From contig NC_087063.1 in the NCBI RefSeq assembly GCF_963678635.1, positions 48,743,220-48,807,219 on the forward strand: 64,000 nt of DNA. Reading direction: 5' to 3'. Below are positions 11,380-22,800 of this stretch, in pieces; positions within the stretch are counted from its first letter, which is position 1, and each line of letters starts with the position of its first letter. The notes below the pieces were generated by a model. It was given only the letters and a program-made list of their open reading frames with translations. It searched no databases and was not told the DNA's origin. The DNA comes from Symsagittifera roscoffensis. Its lineage: Eukaryota > Xenacoelomorpha > Acoela > Convolutidae. The translations under genes were made by a program, and so were the position numbers.

Positions 11380-12897
11380 CCGGATGATGGTGTTGTGACT
11401 TCCGATTCGGAAAAATAACTTTGATTGTCTACTGGCTCACTGCATTACATGTTCTGCGAGACTTTGATTTTAGTTGTTGTTTTTGTTTTATAATTTTTCC
11501 CCTCTTCTTCGGTGGCTTTTTGATCTAAGGTATCCTTTTTTATTTGTGCGGTGTATTTACAAGATCATATCTTTCTTCTTTGATGAAACAAAAATGGAAT
11601 ATTATTGTTTTTTTGTTTCCTAAATTAACTTTTGCCATAAACGTTAGGAGGATTGTTGCAAAATCCAGCGGTTAGGCTTTTCCTAAACTCTTACTCCTGC
11701 CAGTTTTTTTTTCGAGGTTATCCTTATTTGGTGCTTAGGTTGTCGAGGTTGACGACGCGTTGGCTAGAGAGTATATCAAATCGTTAAATTGATTTTGTTT
11801 TTTTGTGGAGTGCCTGAATTTTATTTAAGAAAGTTTTTTCCTTCTTAGATAGGCTTTTGAATTGCAATCAAAGGTTGAAGATTAATAAAATCAATCCACA
11901 AGGTTTAGTTACAATCAGAAAGCAAGTAGATTGTTAGATAATGTTTTAATTCTTACTATTTCTAACACGTGTCTAAGCATGGTTCAATTAGGAGGAGGGG
12001 ATCAAGTGAGGGATGATTAACCGATGTTTTTCACTGTTTATCTTGAAAAATGCTTAGTTTTCCATAAAAATAAGTTTAGTCTTGGTTCTTATGTAAAGTT
12101 AGGAAAATGAATCAATGTTCAAATTCGTTAGACACTATTTCTAAAAAGTAGCGGAAAATATAATTATTTAATTTATTCAGGGAAAACCTTGACAATCTGG
12201 TTAGAACAAATATGTAGTTTTAAAACAAACATTGATAGGCCTTGATACGGTTGTTAATCAAAGGTTGATAAAATAAGAAAAAAATAGATTTTCAATTAAA
12301 TGGAGAGTAGTTTTTTAATGAGTTCTGTTCTATGTTTAGATGAACAAGAAAATTAACAGAAAAACAAAGTCCTCGAGAAGCGAGCAGTTTTTTAAAAAAT
12401 TATATAAAACAAGTTCAAATAATTTTAATAACTAATAGATTTTAAAATAAAAAAATTACAAAGCAAATCTTTCAAAGTTACTGCAGATTTGTAAGTTTTT
12501 AGGGCAGACGACTGATCTGAGTCAATTGGGTATGGATATAAATATTAGTTATCTATCATAGAGAGTTATATGGCTTTAGAATGAAGCTCACTGCTCTGTG
12601 TAGTGCAATTCAAAATAGTAAAACAAAAGGTACTGCATTAATCATGTTGTAGAGAATTAATCGTTGAATTCTGCTTTATCATTTCTTGATACAAAGGCTC
12701 CGTTTGTCGCTCGGATTGTGGCCTGATGTCAGCCTGATAAGCAGTTTAGCTCGATTAGACTCATTGAAACGTGGAAAAGAGCTAATTAAAATTGAATTTC
12801 GCTTCATTTTTTAGTGTAGCGTTTTTGATCTTAATTGTCCATTTTTATTTTTATTTTTGCTAATCTAAATTAGTAGAGGTATGTTTGAGACTCCTTT
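11380..12897 (-). other. Leader and ORF1 remnant, copy A
   Basis: Around 11385-11425 the minus strand matches the acidic SDSE segment of ORF1 in copy B. 11869-11910 and about 11990-12050 match leader sequence of B (around 34170-34330). The remainder to the PBS is AT-rich and shows no frame I can support. It is the untranslated leader plus decayed ORF1. Confidence 0.55.
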
Positions 12898-12907
12898 GGT
12901 CGCACCA
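12898..12907 (-). other. Primer binding site, copy A
   Basis: On the minus strand TGGTGCGACC lies two bases inside the 5' LTR, identical to the PBS of copy B. It begins with TGG, complementary to a tRNA 3' CCA end. Confidence 0.8.
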
Positions 12908-12909
12908 GA

Positions 12910-13301
12910 TGAGTCTAAGTCCAGGTGGCTTTCTCATAGAGTAATTTCAGATAAGGTACTTCGGCTGTTCGTCACGCTATCTTTTTTTCCGCCGGATAGA
13001 TTCGTGCAACTTCTTATTCTAATGCCAATCCTAATCTCACTCTTATATCTACTAGTCTCAATAGATCTAGCGTATACCGGTACTTACGAGGCTTAGAACC
13101 AAGAACTGTTCTGTGGCAAAGCAACTGTTTGCTAAAATAAACTTATTCTCTTCTGGCTGAAACTATAAACAATTTCAGCCTTACAGATTTTTGTAGATTT
13201 TAGTCATGGACAATGATTCGTTAATTCTAAAAAAATTCATAGAGATAGTTATTATGAATCTAATAAGATATATCAAATACTTGTTTTGGACTGGTTCTAC
13301 A
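12910..13301 (-). repeat. 5' LTR, copy A
   Basis: Reverse complement of the copy B LTR over about 390 bp with many substitutions. Conserved blocks include CTCATAGAGTAATTTC, TCGTCACGCTAT and CCGGATAGATTCGTGCAACT (plus strand). Its outer end reads TGTAGAACC on the minus strand, its inner end ...GACTCA followed by the PBS. Confidence 0.85.
13155..13180. promoter_or_regulatory. LTR palindrome, copy A
   Basis: GGCTGAAA and TTTCAGCC form perfect 8-bp arms around a 10-base centre. Palindromes sit at the same place in the LTRs of copies B and C. Confidence 0.7.
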
Positions 13302-13628
13302 ATTAACGCGCGGATATATTATGCGCTATTAACGCGTAAGCGTATACTGGTTGAAGGAATTTTATTTGCCCTAATTGAATTGTTAAAAGGAGCGAAATCT
13401 ATACTTTTATACTTTATATGGCGTGTAGGGAGATGATGTTCTCAAAAAAACCTAAAATTAAGAAAAGAATGTTCGAGACTCTTTTTTATGTTAATACTGC
13501 CTCATAAACCTAAGAAGGCAGCCGGAACATTCAGGGCCTCGCCATAGTACGAGCAGTCTTGTTTTCCCGACTATTGGTACGAAAGTAACGGAATACTTGT
13601 GCTCGGGGCGGTTGTTTTTCTTTTTCCT
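13302..13628 (+). repeat. Dispersed repeat R2 (paired ATTAACGCG motifs)
   Basis: It starts with two ATTAACGCG motifs about 28 bp apart, then a TATGGCGTGTAGGG block and a GC-rich block ending near GGGGCGGTTG. Related copies are at 30046-30083 joined to 32063-32370, and at 32453-32700. Copy A's LTR abuts it. Confidence 0.75.
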
Positions 13629-13805
13629 GGCTATTTTGTATTCGACTTTTTTGTATGAGACTGTTTTGTTTGAGACTGTTTTATACAGGCACGTATAATT
13701 CATTTTTATTTACAAAACTCCAGTACGCCCAATCTAAAACAAGCTGTCGCCGTAGCCGTATTGCGTTCAAGTCGCGATCTTGCTGACTTTGCTTGAGTCG
13801 AAAAA
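13629..13805 (+). repeat. Repeat R1: 15-bp minisatellite plus conserved 110-bp block, left copy
   Basis: Four 15-bp units of the type GACTGTTTTGTATGA (13629-13688) are followed by a block containing CAATCTAAAACAAGCTGTCG and CCGTAGCCGTATTGCGTTCA. The same unit recurs in the same orientation at 18598-18815, on the other side of the TIR element. Confidence 0.85.
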
Positions 13806-13841
13806 TGATTATTTTATACCCGCACCCAATTTCAAGAGATA

Positions 13842-14000
13842 ATAATCAATTAAGTTATAATTTTAGTAGCTGTTTTACTGAAAATGTAGAAAAAATTTAT
13901 TATAATCAATTATTAATTGTTTATAATCTCTTGAAATCCGTATTAAAGTATGTTCAATTTCAGTAAAACTATAATCAATTATAATCAATTATAATCGATT
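13842..14000. repeat. TATAATC palindromic array, left
   Basis: Repeated ATAATCAATTATAATC-type motifs on both strands, low complexity, AT-rich. Counterpart at 18376-18545. Confidence 0.8.
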
Positions 14001-14139
14001 ACTTTCGAAGATATTTTTCAAACAATTTTGTTTTGAATTGTAAACTAAATTTTTCTTAGTTGTGAGTTTCATAATCAAAATGTACATTAAACAACATCAT
14101 ATTTATCGAAAACAATTCATCGAAAAAATAACCTAATTG

Positions 14140-15216
14140 TTGACACAAGAAACACCTTGTACATTGTTAAGAGCTCGTCTAGATAGTTACCGAACTGTTT
14201 CTGTACTTTTTTTGTTCAAACGGATACTGGGTGTCCTGATCGGCAAACAGTTTTTGTTCTTTTTGTGACTTGTGCTGAAAATACATTTTTTAGTACCGGA
14301 TACAGAGGATCCTGGTACGCTTGAAATATCTACTTTCTACTTCTTAGCAGTTTTTCTTCAATTGACATTACTTTTACCGGGTATCCTGGTTTGTTGCTGA
14401 AGTCTAACATATCCTTGGTAGTTTTTATCAGAAGGAGCAACTTGTATTTCGTATCTTCCATACTTCCCATGACAAAAATGTTTGCAAGTTGATTTTCCAT
14501 GAAGTCGATGATTTTTTCTGAATTTACAAAAACGTCACGCCAATTATTAATCTGTAATATGTTTCGTGAAGGTTTTAGTGAGGGACAACTGAAAATTAGG
14601 TGTTCAAATGTTTTGCATTCTAAATTTCAGAAGACAGATTCGGCGCATTCTCAGGAAATAAAAACCACCACTTCTCCCGATCTTTAAAAGCAGGGTACGC
14701 AAATTTAGAAAGAATGTTTTTTTTCCATAGCCCAAGCAATGAATTTTTCCAATTTTTGCCTTTGAATTTAATCAAGCCTTCTTCTGAACAGAGATAAAGG
14801 TTTGCAGCAAAACACAAGCGGGAAATTGCAGCTCGATGGAAACTACAGTTTTGCAAGCAGAAATAATAAACATCTCGCAAATTTGTTTATTGTGTTAAAA
14901 TTAAACGACTATTGGTAACGTTTGAAAATATTGCAATATCACTTGAATTTACTTCAGTAGACATGTTCGTATTTCACAACAATTTTTTGAATTCTTCCGT
15001 GAAAATAAACTCTGTTGGTAACAAACTATTTTGATCTGACGTATCGGAAGCAAAGAAATCGATTAATTTTAGACTCAAAAGTTTGGGTTGTAGGCATGGT
15101 AAGCCTACCCCATCGTCTAAAATTGGGTGATATAAAATTTTTTCCCTTATGTCGAGTCTGCTTGATTTTTTCAATTCTGCATGTAATATTTCTTGGCATT
15201 TACTAACAGTATCCAA
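14140..15216 (-). pseudogene. LINE ORF2 C-terminal region
   Basis: Frames 14974-15216 and 14620-14880 continue ORF2 past the RT. The first has KKSSRLDIREKILYHPILDD followed by GVGLPCLQPKLLSLKLIDF, the second WWFLFPENAPN. Broken frames to about 14140 continue the same kind of sequence. This part of L1/Tx1 ORF2 has no known catalytic site. Identification rests on position and composition. Confidence 0.55.
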
Positions 15217-15453
15217 ATAATTGTAGTATGACGAGCCAAATGAAAAAATTTAGGGTGAACATAAACTGACAGTGTTAAAGACTTGGCCCTCAAAGATTTG
15301 CTTAGATTAACCCTAACTCAACAATAATTCAATATTTTCAACCTTTTGAGAAATGTAAAACAATACACCAAGTATTTTGGTTTCCTTGACTGTTTTATAG
15401 AGTCATAAATCATTTATTGAAAACACTTCACGTTTACTTATGTTAATCATCAT

Positions 15454-16414
15454 TTAGGTTTGTTTGCGAAATGTATCGATTAAGCGAAACAACCTGTCAA
15501 TACATCGTAATTTGATCAGGCAAGCTATGTCGTCTGCATATGAAACTAGTTTTGGGCACAATAACACGAATTGTTCAGTTGCTTCTATAGAGTCAATTGC
15601 TTGAAGAAGGGGTTCGACAAAACTATGAAAAAATGCGGAAAGATGGCAACCTTGTCTCACGCCGCGACCGAATTTGAAGCTGGCTGATAAAAAACCATTT
15701 ATCTCAATTACTGCTTTCGAGTCTAAAAACAAAGTTTCAATAGCTCTAACGGAAAACTCAGCCAATCATTCTGGAGTAGATTCAATTGCTTGAAGAAGGG
15801 GTTTGACAAAAACTATGAAAAAATGCGGAAAGATGGCAACCTTGTCTCACGCCGCGACGAATTTATAAGCTGGCTGATAAAAAACCATTTATCTCAACTA
15901 CTGCTTTTGAGTCTAAAAACAAAGTTTCAATAGCTCTAACGGAAAACTCGGCCAATCATTCTGGAGTAATTGCTTTTTTCAACTTTCGATTTGCTGTGTG
16001 CATTTTTCTTCCAGGCAAATACACGTGCTGATTGTGTTTTACAACTTTGCAAAGGTCTTTTTTAATTCTTTTACAGAACACATAGGCATTAATTTTCGCG
16101 TCAGTATTCATGAGACTGATCGGGCGAAAATCTTGTACTTCTATGGCAATTTCAGATTTCGGGAGCAGTTTGATTATTGCTAAATAAAAACTGTTTGCGA
16201 GTTTTCCAGCATGAACAAAATGACTGAAAACTTTAGCTAAAATTGAACAAAACTCATCCGTGAAAGTCTTATATAGCCGAGATGTAAGGCCGTCTCGTCC
16301 AGGCGAGCTTTTAAAATTCAGTTTGTTTATAGCCAAATGAATTTCATCTTCTTTAAAGTAATTATAGCCATCAATCTCGTTATTTTTGAAATTATTGTTT
16401 GACAAAAACGTCAT
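15454..16414 (-). pseudogene. LINE reverse transcriptase domain
   Basis: The frame 15956-16414 carries SPGRDGLTSRLYKTF, LLPKSEIAIEVQDFRPISLM and the fingers. The frame 15454-15765 carries GRGVRQGCHLS and the active-site box SYADDIACL (YADD codons at 15529-15540). The enzyme would prime on nicked target DNA and copy the LINE RNA. The catalytic Asp pair is still present, but a 189-bp tandem duplication with small indels splits the palm and breaks the frame. Confidence 0.85.
15590..15967 (-). repeat. 189-bp tandem duplication inside the LINE RT
   Basis: 15590-15778 and 15779-15967 are nearly identical. The period of 189 equals 63 codons, but small indels in the second unit destroy the frame. 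The unit covers the RQGCHLS motif, so that motif is present twice. Confidence 0.9.
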
Positions 16415-16695
16415 TAGTAGTTGATCGGAGTCTGTTGTAAAACTATTTTAAAAAATGTTGGAAAAGCACTTTCGAAATTGATTAAGAACATCCTCATCCG
16501 TATGATAAACGTTCTGATCCACTTGAATTCGCTTGATTGAGTTAATTGTGTTCTTTGAGGTCCATTGACTTCAAATTTAGGCACACCCTCACAAGTATAG
16601 CTGAGAGTTTTCTGAATTGTTCGAAATTCTGAAAAGTCTTTCACCTTAGAAACTTTTTGAAGATGTTCCAGCACCCAATGATATTTTTCAATCAA
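16414..16695 (-). pseudogene. LINE ORF2 linker between endonuclease and RT
   Basis: A frame with WVLEHLQKVSKVKDFSEFRT, by position the segment between endonuclease and RT in ORF2. No catalytic motif is seen. It is separated by shifts from its neighbours. Confidence 0.5.
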
Positions 16696-16703
16696 ATTCG
16701 GGT

Positions 16704-17640
16704 TCAGACCTTTTCCGCTGTGAATGCAATCTCTGAGAGCTTTTCGTGATACTTCATTATATTAAATTCTTTTTGATCTACACGCTTTTTGTTCTCTTCA
16801 ATAAACTTCGGAAAGTCACGAAAGTTGTGCTTAGAAATTTCGTAACTACTTGGTGATTCGTTTTCAAAAAGTTTTTTTAGATCTTCACGAATTAAGCTGG
16901 CGTTGTTTTTCAATTTTTTTTCATTTGTTTTCCAGTAACTAGGGCCACGCTGATACAAGTTAGATGGCTTAAGAAGAACGTGTAAGAGCAAATGATCAAA
17001 GATTGATATTTGAGTTGTGTATGATTTGAATAAAGTCATACTCTGGTTCGAAGTTCATAAAAACATAATCTATGCGAGCAAAAGTTTTTTGTTGTTTGTC
17101 ATAATGTGTCTAATCACAAAAATAATTCTTGAAAGCAAAATCAACAAAATCAAAATAATCAAGAATTGGTTCCTTGAGTTGGTTAACTCGATTGATACGT
17201 GTATCAATTACTTTACGTATTGAAGAACTGTTAAAATTGTCATAACTCAGCGCATTAAAATCACCGTTCATAATAATTTTCGATTTTTTTTTTTGGGTAA
17301 AAACTTGATACTTAATTTCAGGGAATTCAAATTCGTATGGAAGGAAGTTCGATTTGCATAAACGTTGATAACACACCAATCAATTTTGACAAGTTTTAAC
17401 AATTGAAAACCTGTTTTTGAAGCAATTATTTTTGCAGGACTCAAGTTTGATGACCATAACGTTGAGAAATCACCAGAACTAATTGAGCCCGGTAGGAAAT
17501 CAAAGGAAAAATTATATTTATCCAGTAAACTCAGATGTATATTTGTAAGATTTGATAATTCTGCTTCCTGAATGCACAAAATGTAACTGGGGTTTTTTTT
17601 AATACTTGGCATTTTTGATAAGTGAGCGTAATTTAGCTGG
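16704..17640 (-). pseudogene. LINE AP-like endonuclease domain
   Basis: Across overlapping minus-strand frames the APE-type motifs appear in order: ILCIQEAELSN (metal-binding Glu), GDFSTLWSSN, INVYAN, NGDFNA, RIDYVFMN and FDHLLL. This domain nicks target DNA to prime reverse transcription. At least three frames are needed to read it, so it is not functional. Together with the RT it places the LINE near L1/Tx1 rather than a restriction-like-endonuclease LINE. Confidence 0.8.
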
Positions 17641-17862
17641 ATTTCCTATGCTAAAAATGTTAACAAAAAAAATATCTGGTTTTTCGCACATAGAAATTTT
17701 GCAAAAATTTCCCTCCAACCAAGTCTTTCCCGTAATTTTTAGATTTCATTTAAGGCCCATTCTTCCGCGTTAAAAGTGACCAAGATGTTGATGAAATTTC
17801 ATGCTCTCTTGTTCGAAGCATTCTTCGATCAGAAAAACATTTCGGTTTGTTAATTTCTATAT

Positions 17863-18219
17863 TTAAATTGTCTTTTTTTCTTTTGCAGAGTAAGAATGAA
17901 AATCTACAACCTGATTGCTGAGAACCTCATCCTTTTGTTTTTCTTTGCTTGCAGTTGCTGCACTATTTGTTTTAGATTCATCAATCAAAACTCTAGATGG
18001 TGGTGTTTCGACATTCTTTCCTTCGACATTTTCGCTACCATTACGAAACTTATCGCTTGTTGTTTCGTTATCTTTTTTCTCATCGCTGACATTATTGAAG
18101 CTTGGTTTTTGTGGGGACTGATTGTTTGGATTATTGGTTTTTTGGTTTATAATCAATTTTTTCAACTTGAGGAATTTCGAAAATTCGAATATCGAAAGTT
18201 TTGAATTTTGACGTGTCAA
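17863..18219 (-). pseudogene. Candidate LINE ORF1
   Basis: A 118-codon frame rich in Lys, Asn and Ser, starting MTRQNSKLSIFEFSKFLKLK and carrying mostly charged low-complexity sequence. It lies upstream of the endonuclease, where an RNA-binding ORF1 would be. No RRM or zinc knuckle is visible. The hydrophobic plus-strand frames over the same bases are shadows. Confidence 0.35.
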
Positions 18220-18375
18220 AAAAATAAAAAAAATAAAAAATTCAAAAAACGTGTTAGAAATTTTTGTATTTTAGCATGAATCAAACCATGCTATGTTTAT
18301 ATTGAATATTCTAACATAATTTTTTTTCTTTATTAATTTTTTTATTTTTTTTTTCACCAAATTTTTTTGAAAAAA

Positions 18376-18545
18376 TCAGGAATTATAACGCTCTATAATC
18401 GATTATGAGAGATTTTCTGTTGGAACTATAACCAATTTTAATCGATTATAATAGATTATAATCTCTTGAAAAAAATCGATTATAATCGAATATAAATTTT
18501 TTAAGGACTTAATTATAATTTTGTTAGTTATAATCAAATATAATC
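18376..18545. repeat. TATAATC palindromic array, right
   Basis: Motifs such as TTATAATCGATTATAATC-like blocks repeat on both strands near the right end of the TIR element. Confidence 0.8.
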
Positions 18546-18597
18546 GTGAAAATAACATCATAAAAACCCTAAAATTGGATGTGGGTACTTATCAGGG

Positions 18598-18815
18598 CTG
18601 TTTTGTATTGGACTGTTTTGAATGAGACTGTTTTGTGTGCGACTGTTTTGTATGAGACTGTTTTGTACAGACACGTATATTTCATTATTACCTAAAAAAC
18701 TCCAGTACGCGCAATCTAAAACAAGCTGTCGCCGTAGCCGTATTGCGTTCATGTCTGACTGATGGTGCCACTTTGCTCCTACTCACGTCGCAATTTTGCC
18801 GACTTTGCTTGAGTC
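18598..18815 (+). repeat. Repeat R1, right copy
   Basis: Five 15-bp GACTGTTTTGTATGA-type units (18598-18672) followed by the conserved 110-bp block of the left copy, with about 40 extra bases before the final GACTTTGCTTGAGTCGAAAA. Direct orientation relative to 13629-13805. Confidence 0.85.
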
Positions 18816-18949
18816 GAAAACCTATGTTTGACCGCGAAACTTCTCCGGTCGTGGCTTAAATTGTGCACCTCGGCCCGGGCTGCGGTTAGTGTTTTTATGT
18901 TTTGGTCTTTTCTACCTATTAGGTTAGTTGGCACCTTGTTTTGGTTTTA
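18816..18949. other. Short unique stretch
   Basis: Contains a GC-rich core (CCTCGGCCCGGGCTGCGG) unlike its surroundings. No gene seen. Confidence 0.3.
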
Positions 18950-19610
18950 CGATGATTAATGCGTCCTGCTGCTTACATTCAAACGTTTTCAGTAATGCCA
19001 GTTCTTGGTTCTCGGCAGCTGTACATGATGAAGTTTTCTGTTGCTTTCTGATTTGCTAGAACTTCAAATCGTTTTTTTGCAGCTTTTTCGTACTCACAAA
19101 ATAAGATTGCAATCAATTCAATATAGCTAAATTTAAATTAAATTGAGTTCATTTTAAGCTCTTGGGGATTACTTTTTGGATTCAATCGACAAACTAAGTT
19201 CAAATCGATTTCTGTTGGTGTTGTTTTCTAGGTTATAGGTACAAAAGACTACCCGAGAAAACAACAAAAAAAATAAAACTATTTTTTTTAAATATAGAGA
19301 ATGGTTTAAAGGTGCGAATAAAACGATTTCATATTTAATAAATGTTTACCGGTAGAAGGTCCATTGCAATGGATCGAAAAATTTAACTACTTTTTTGTTC
19401 TCCAGTTAATGAGACACCTGAAAACATGCCGTGTTGGCTTAATTGTGCTCTTCCAAACCATTCTAATTTGAATTTATATATATTTTTTTAAAAATAACTT
19501 TGTAACTAGATATCGTTTGGAAACAATTTTTATATTATTTTATGATTGTTTTTTTAGTATCTAACTAAAATCAATCTGAATCAATGTAATGTGATTTTTG
19601 TGAGACAAAC

Positions 19611-19830
19611 TTGCTCGTATATAAAGCTAAGTCGACTGCCCCTTTTATCGAGATCGAACAGTTTGTGCCAAAGAAATTTGAAAAGCTAAAATTTTTGGTT
19701 GAAATTGAACATCAAGTCTGAGAATTTCGTCCACCAAAATTATTACCACCCTTTTGCCTGTCTTAACTCCATTCAGAAAAATTTTGTAAAGCGGGATAGT
19801 TCGCGGTGCATAAATCACGCGGGTTACGTT
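19611..19830. repeat. Paired GC-richer islands conserved in all array units (unit 1)
   Basis: Two short blocks stand out: a GCTCG...AAGCCGACT...GGGATCGA block and, 165-180 bp on, GCGGGATAGTTCGC...GCGGGTTAC. They recur at 21694/21870, 23787/23951 and 25921/26056. They are better conserved than the flanking AT-rich sequence. Function unknown. Confidence 0.6.
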
Positions 19831-22800
19831 TTCAGCAATGTGAATAAAATGTACAAAGCGCGCATAATTTATTCCAGAGAATAGCCAATTTGGCGATTTT
19901 TGAACCGTTAGATGAGTACAAAAAAACTCTGGAGTAAAAGATATACTTGAAATTTTGAACTGAGGGAGCCGATAGATGCAATGATAACTAGTTATTTTTT
20001 GTTTCGATAGAAGTAGATCGGATATACTTTTTTTCAATCGGATATATTTTTATTTCATCGTCGAAATGTGACTAAATGAAAAAACCACCCAAGCTCAGTT
20101 ATTCAGCCCTCCCTACAAAAATCAGGACAATACTCTACTATTGTAAGCGAATTTAATTGAGTAAATGGCTTTTATAGAATCAATTGCCTTACTGCTTAAA
20201 TTTCATAGAAAAACATTTGAATTGAGCAAAATGTTGATGTGCCTGTGCGGTTATCACCATTAAATACCCTTAAAAAGTTTATTCCAGTGAATTTCAATGA
20301 ACACTCAGTGTTTTTACTCTGCTTCATCTTAACATATAGCAAAGTTTTGTTATTAATCAAAGATCCATTCACGAATGTAAACTGATGAACAAAACAGCAG
20401 TCATAAACAAAGCAGGACTGCAGTAAGTTTATCAACAAGACTGATAACCAAGACTGCCCATCAGCAAAATTCTATTTCAATTAGATTTTTCATTCCTTCC
20501 TGAAACAAGTTTTTGGGTCAAATAGTAAATTTCTTGTCCGTTTCTGCAAACTGATTTGTTGAGCAAACCAGCTACTTTATATTTTGATTGTTGTTTTAAA
20601 ATCAAGCTCTTACAACCTCAAATGTATTCTATAGTCATAAAAGAAAGCAAACGGAGCTAATAGCCAGTTACTTGACTTACCCTCTGGTCAATGACTTGAT
20701 AGATTGAAATGAAACTGATTGACTTATTTTTTAAAATCAACCCATAATATGTAAATATAACTAAAGCTATTTTAGAGAAAAAAAACTACAAAGTAAAAAA
20801 CAATTTAAAAAAAAGTCCCGTAGAAGAAAATCAACCTTGTGAATGTAAACATAGCTCATCCGGTTAGTTAACAGCTGGTCTTAGCTCTCCGATGATGATT
20901 GCGTCCTGCAGTTTGCAATCAAACGTTTTCAATTATGATCGACTTGGTTCTTGGCAGTTCATGATGAAATTCTCTGTTGCTTTTTGATTTATCAAATTGC
21001 CCAAGTGCTTAGCTCTTCACTCGTTTTTTTTTTAAATTTACAGCACTGGCAAAATAGATAGCAATGAATTCAAGAGAGATAAATTTAGTTTAATTTGACT
21101 TCATTTTAATTTTTTTGGCTTTTTTTGGTATCAGTCTTGAAAAAAATCCATGTTCGAGTTAAACTTAATATTAGTTTCAAAGAAAGAAAATTTATTAGGA
21201 AAGTTTTTATGATAATTTCTGTAAAACTTTCGAGAAAAAACGGATAACTAATGTTCAAATCTTTTTAAAGAAATTATTTATCTATTATACCCATTTTTTT
21301 GAAATTTTTGACTATCAACTAAAAAAATGTTTCTCTCAACTTTTTTTTGTGATTAAGAAATTGCACTAAAATTGTGATCCTAAAAAAACTTTAAAATTTT
21401 TTTCCTTAAGATACTGTTCATCCATAGAAGCTGATTCGTCGCAAGATCTTACTGTTATCACCATGAAACGAATGATTTTAGCATCTCCTCGCTTGCGATT
21501 CTTCTGCATAAACAACCTGACTCAAATTTATTTTTTCTCATAATAAAGTTTTCTTTAACAATTGAGACTACCAAATGATCGTTTGGAACCCAAAAAAAAT
21601 TTTTAATTTGCTTTGTTGGAATTTTGATTATTTGAAGTATTTAACTAAACCGTTTCAAATCGATTTAAACTGATTTTTTATGATAGAAGATTGCTCGTTT
21701 ATTACGGCAAAGCCGACTGTCCCTTAAACGGGATCGATTTTTTATAGGCAACGAATTTTAAAAACTATTATTTTCGGTTAATACTCAATACTTAGTCTAA
21801 AAATTTGAGTCCAATAAATTTACTTTTACCATTTAGACTGTCTCAATTTAGCTCAGAATGATTTTTAGTGCGGTATAGTTCGCAACGCAAAAATAATGCT
21901 CGTTACACTTTCAGCATTTTGCATGAATTGTGCAAAGCGCTCATAAATTACTCCATAGAATAGCTAAATTGGCAGTTTTGAACCCCATGTTTTGAACCCC
22001 AAAAAACAAGGAAGTAAAATTTTTGCTATAAAGTTTGAACTGAGGGTATCGATATATTCGATTGTGCATAGTTCTTTATAGCAGTAAAATTTTTGCCCAG
22101 TCAAATTTTGTTTGATCAACAAAAATTGACTGAGCAAAAAACAGCCTATTTTCAGAGACTCAGCACTTCTACTTAAGTCCAGATAATATTAACTTTTGTC
22201 ATCAAAATAAAAAACATTGGAATCTGTTGTAAATCAAGTTATTCGAGTGATTGAAGGTTACGGAACCAATTATTATGAGGTTTTTAATATCTACAAGAAT
22301 CGGTTTATATTGAGCAGTTTTTGCCAGTGCGGGTATCATCATTCATGATCCATTAAAAAAAATTTCTCCAAAGCATAATTAAAAACATTTTGAGTTTTTT
22401 CACCCTGATCTGTTTTAAAATTTAGCGAATTTATGTTTTAAGTCAAACATAAATTCACAAATAAAAACTTGTGAGCAAGACAGCAAAACATTTGTAGGCA
22501 AGACTGCAAAAAACTCATGCAAAACTGATTAACAAGACTGCTCATAAACAAAACTATTTTTCACTTCTACTTTTCATTCCATGCTGAAATTTTGTTTTAG
22601 ATCAAATGGCAAGATATCTTTTCGTTTTCACAAACTGATTTGTCAAACATACAAGCTACCTTTTATTTTTCTTTTTTTTTAAGATCAAGCTCCTACAATT
22701 TTTTGAAACAATTTATTCAATAGTCATGGAAGAAAGCGAAAACCGCTAATGGCCAAATACTGATTGAACGAAATGATTGATGATTCATTTTAAACCTGAT

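Larger units (their letters stand above)
1960..13301 (-). mobile_element. Ty3/gypsy-like LTR element with env module, copy A
   Basis: On the minus strand the order is 5' LTR (12910-13301), PBS, leader, acidic ORF1 remnant, gag remnant, protease region, RT, RNase H, integrase, membrane leader, env core, and Pro/Thr/Ser-rich tail. Each block has a counterpart in the same order in copy B. Compared with B the gag capsid and zinc knuckle are missing (only about 330 bp separate the gag C-terminal region from the ORF1 remnant), and coding frames are broken throughout. The RT active site is changed to YLES. No 3' LTR lies in the window. Confidence 0.85.
14130..18219 (-). mobile_element. L1/Tx1-like LINE, decayed
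   Basis: On the minus strand the order is a Lys/Asn/Ser-rich ORF1 candidate, an AP-endonuclease, a linker, a reverse transcriptase and a long C-terminal region, typical of L1/Tx1-type LINEs. The RT reads RPISLMNTDAKINAYV, GVRQGCHL and YADD. Frames are interrupted, so it is dead. The 3' end is not marked by a clear poly(A), and the 5' limit is uncertain. Confidence 0.8.
13817..18587. mobile_element. TA-flanked TIR element rich in TATAATC palindromes, containing a LINE
   Basis: TACCCGCACCCAATTT at 13817-13832 and its near-inverse AAATTGGATGTGGGTA at 18572-18587 match at 14 of 16 positions and both end in TA, as for a DNA transposon using a TA target. Inside each end lie TATAATC/GATTATA arrays. 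A LINE fills the centre, so the LINE probably inserted into this element. I see no transposase of its own. A single similar end (TACCCGTACTC) is at about 28121-28131. Confidence 0.45.

Noticed and set aside
13629-13805. R1 pair as LTRs of an element containing the LINE
   Set aside because: No TG...CA ends, no PBS, the repeat starts in a minisatellite, and the interior is a LINE plus a TIR element.
13842-14000. TATAATC repeats as a possible CRISPR array
   Set aside because: No constant-length spacers, repeats are degenerate and palindromic, and the DNA is eukaryotic.
17896-18204. Hydrophobic plus-strand ORF of 102 codons
   Set aside because: It is the shadow of the Lys/Asn/Ser-rich minus-strand frame of the LINE; hydrophobicity follows from reading A-rich codons as T-rich.
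19645-20037. 130-codon gene in array unit 1
   Set aside because: The equivalent frame in the other units is broken by several stops and shifts, and no domain is recognised; kept only as a remark in the array entry.
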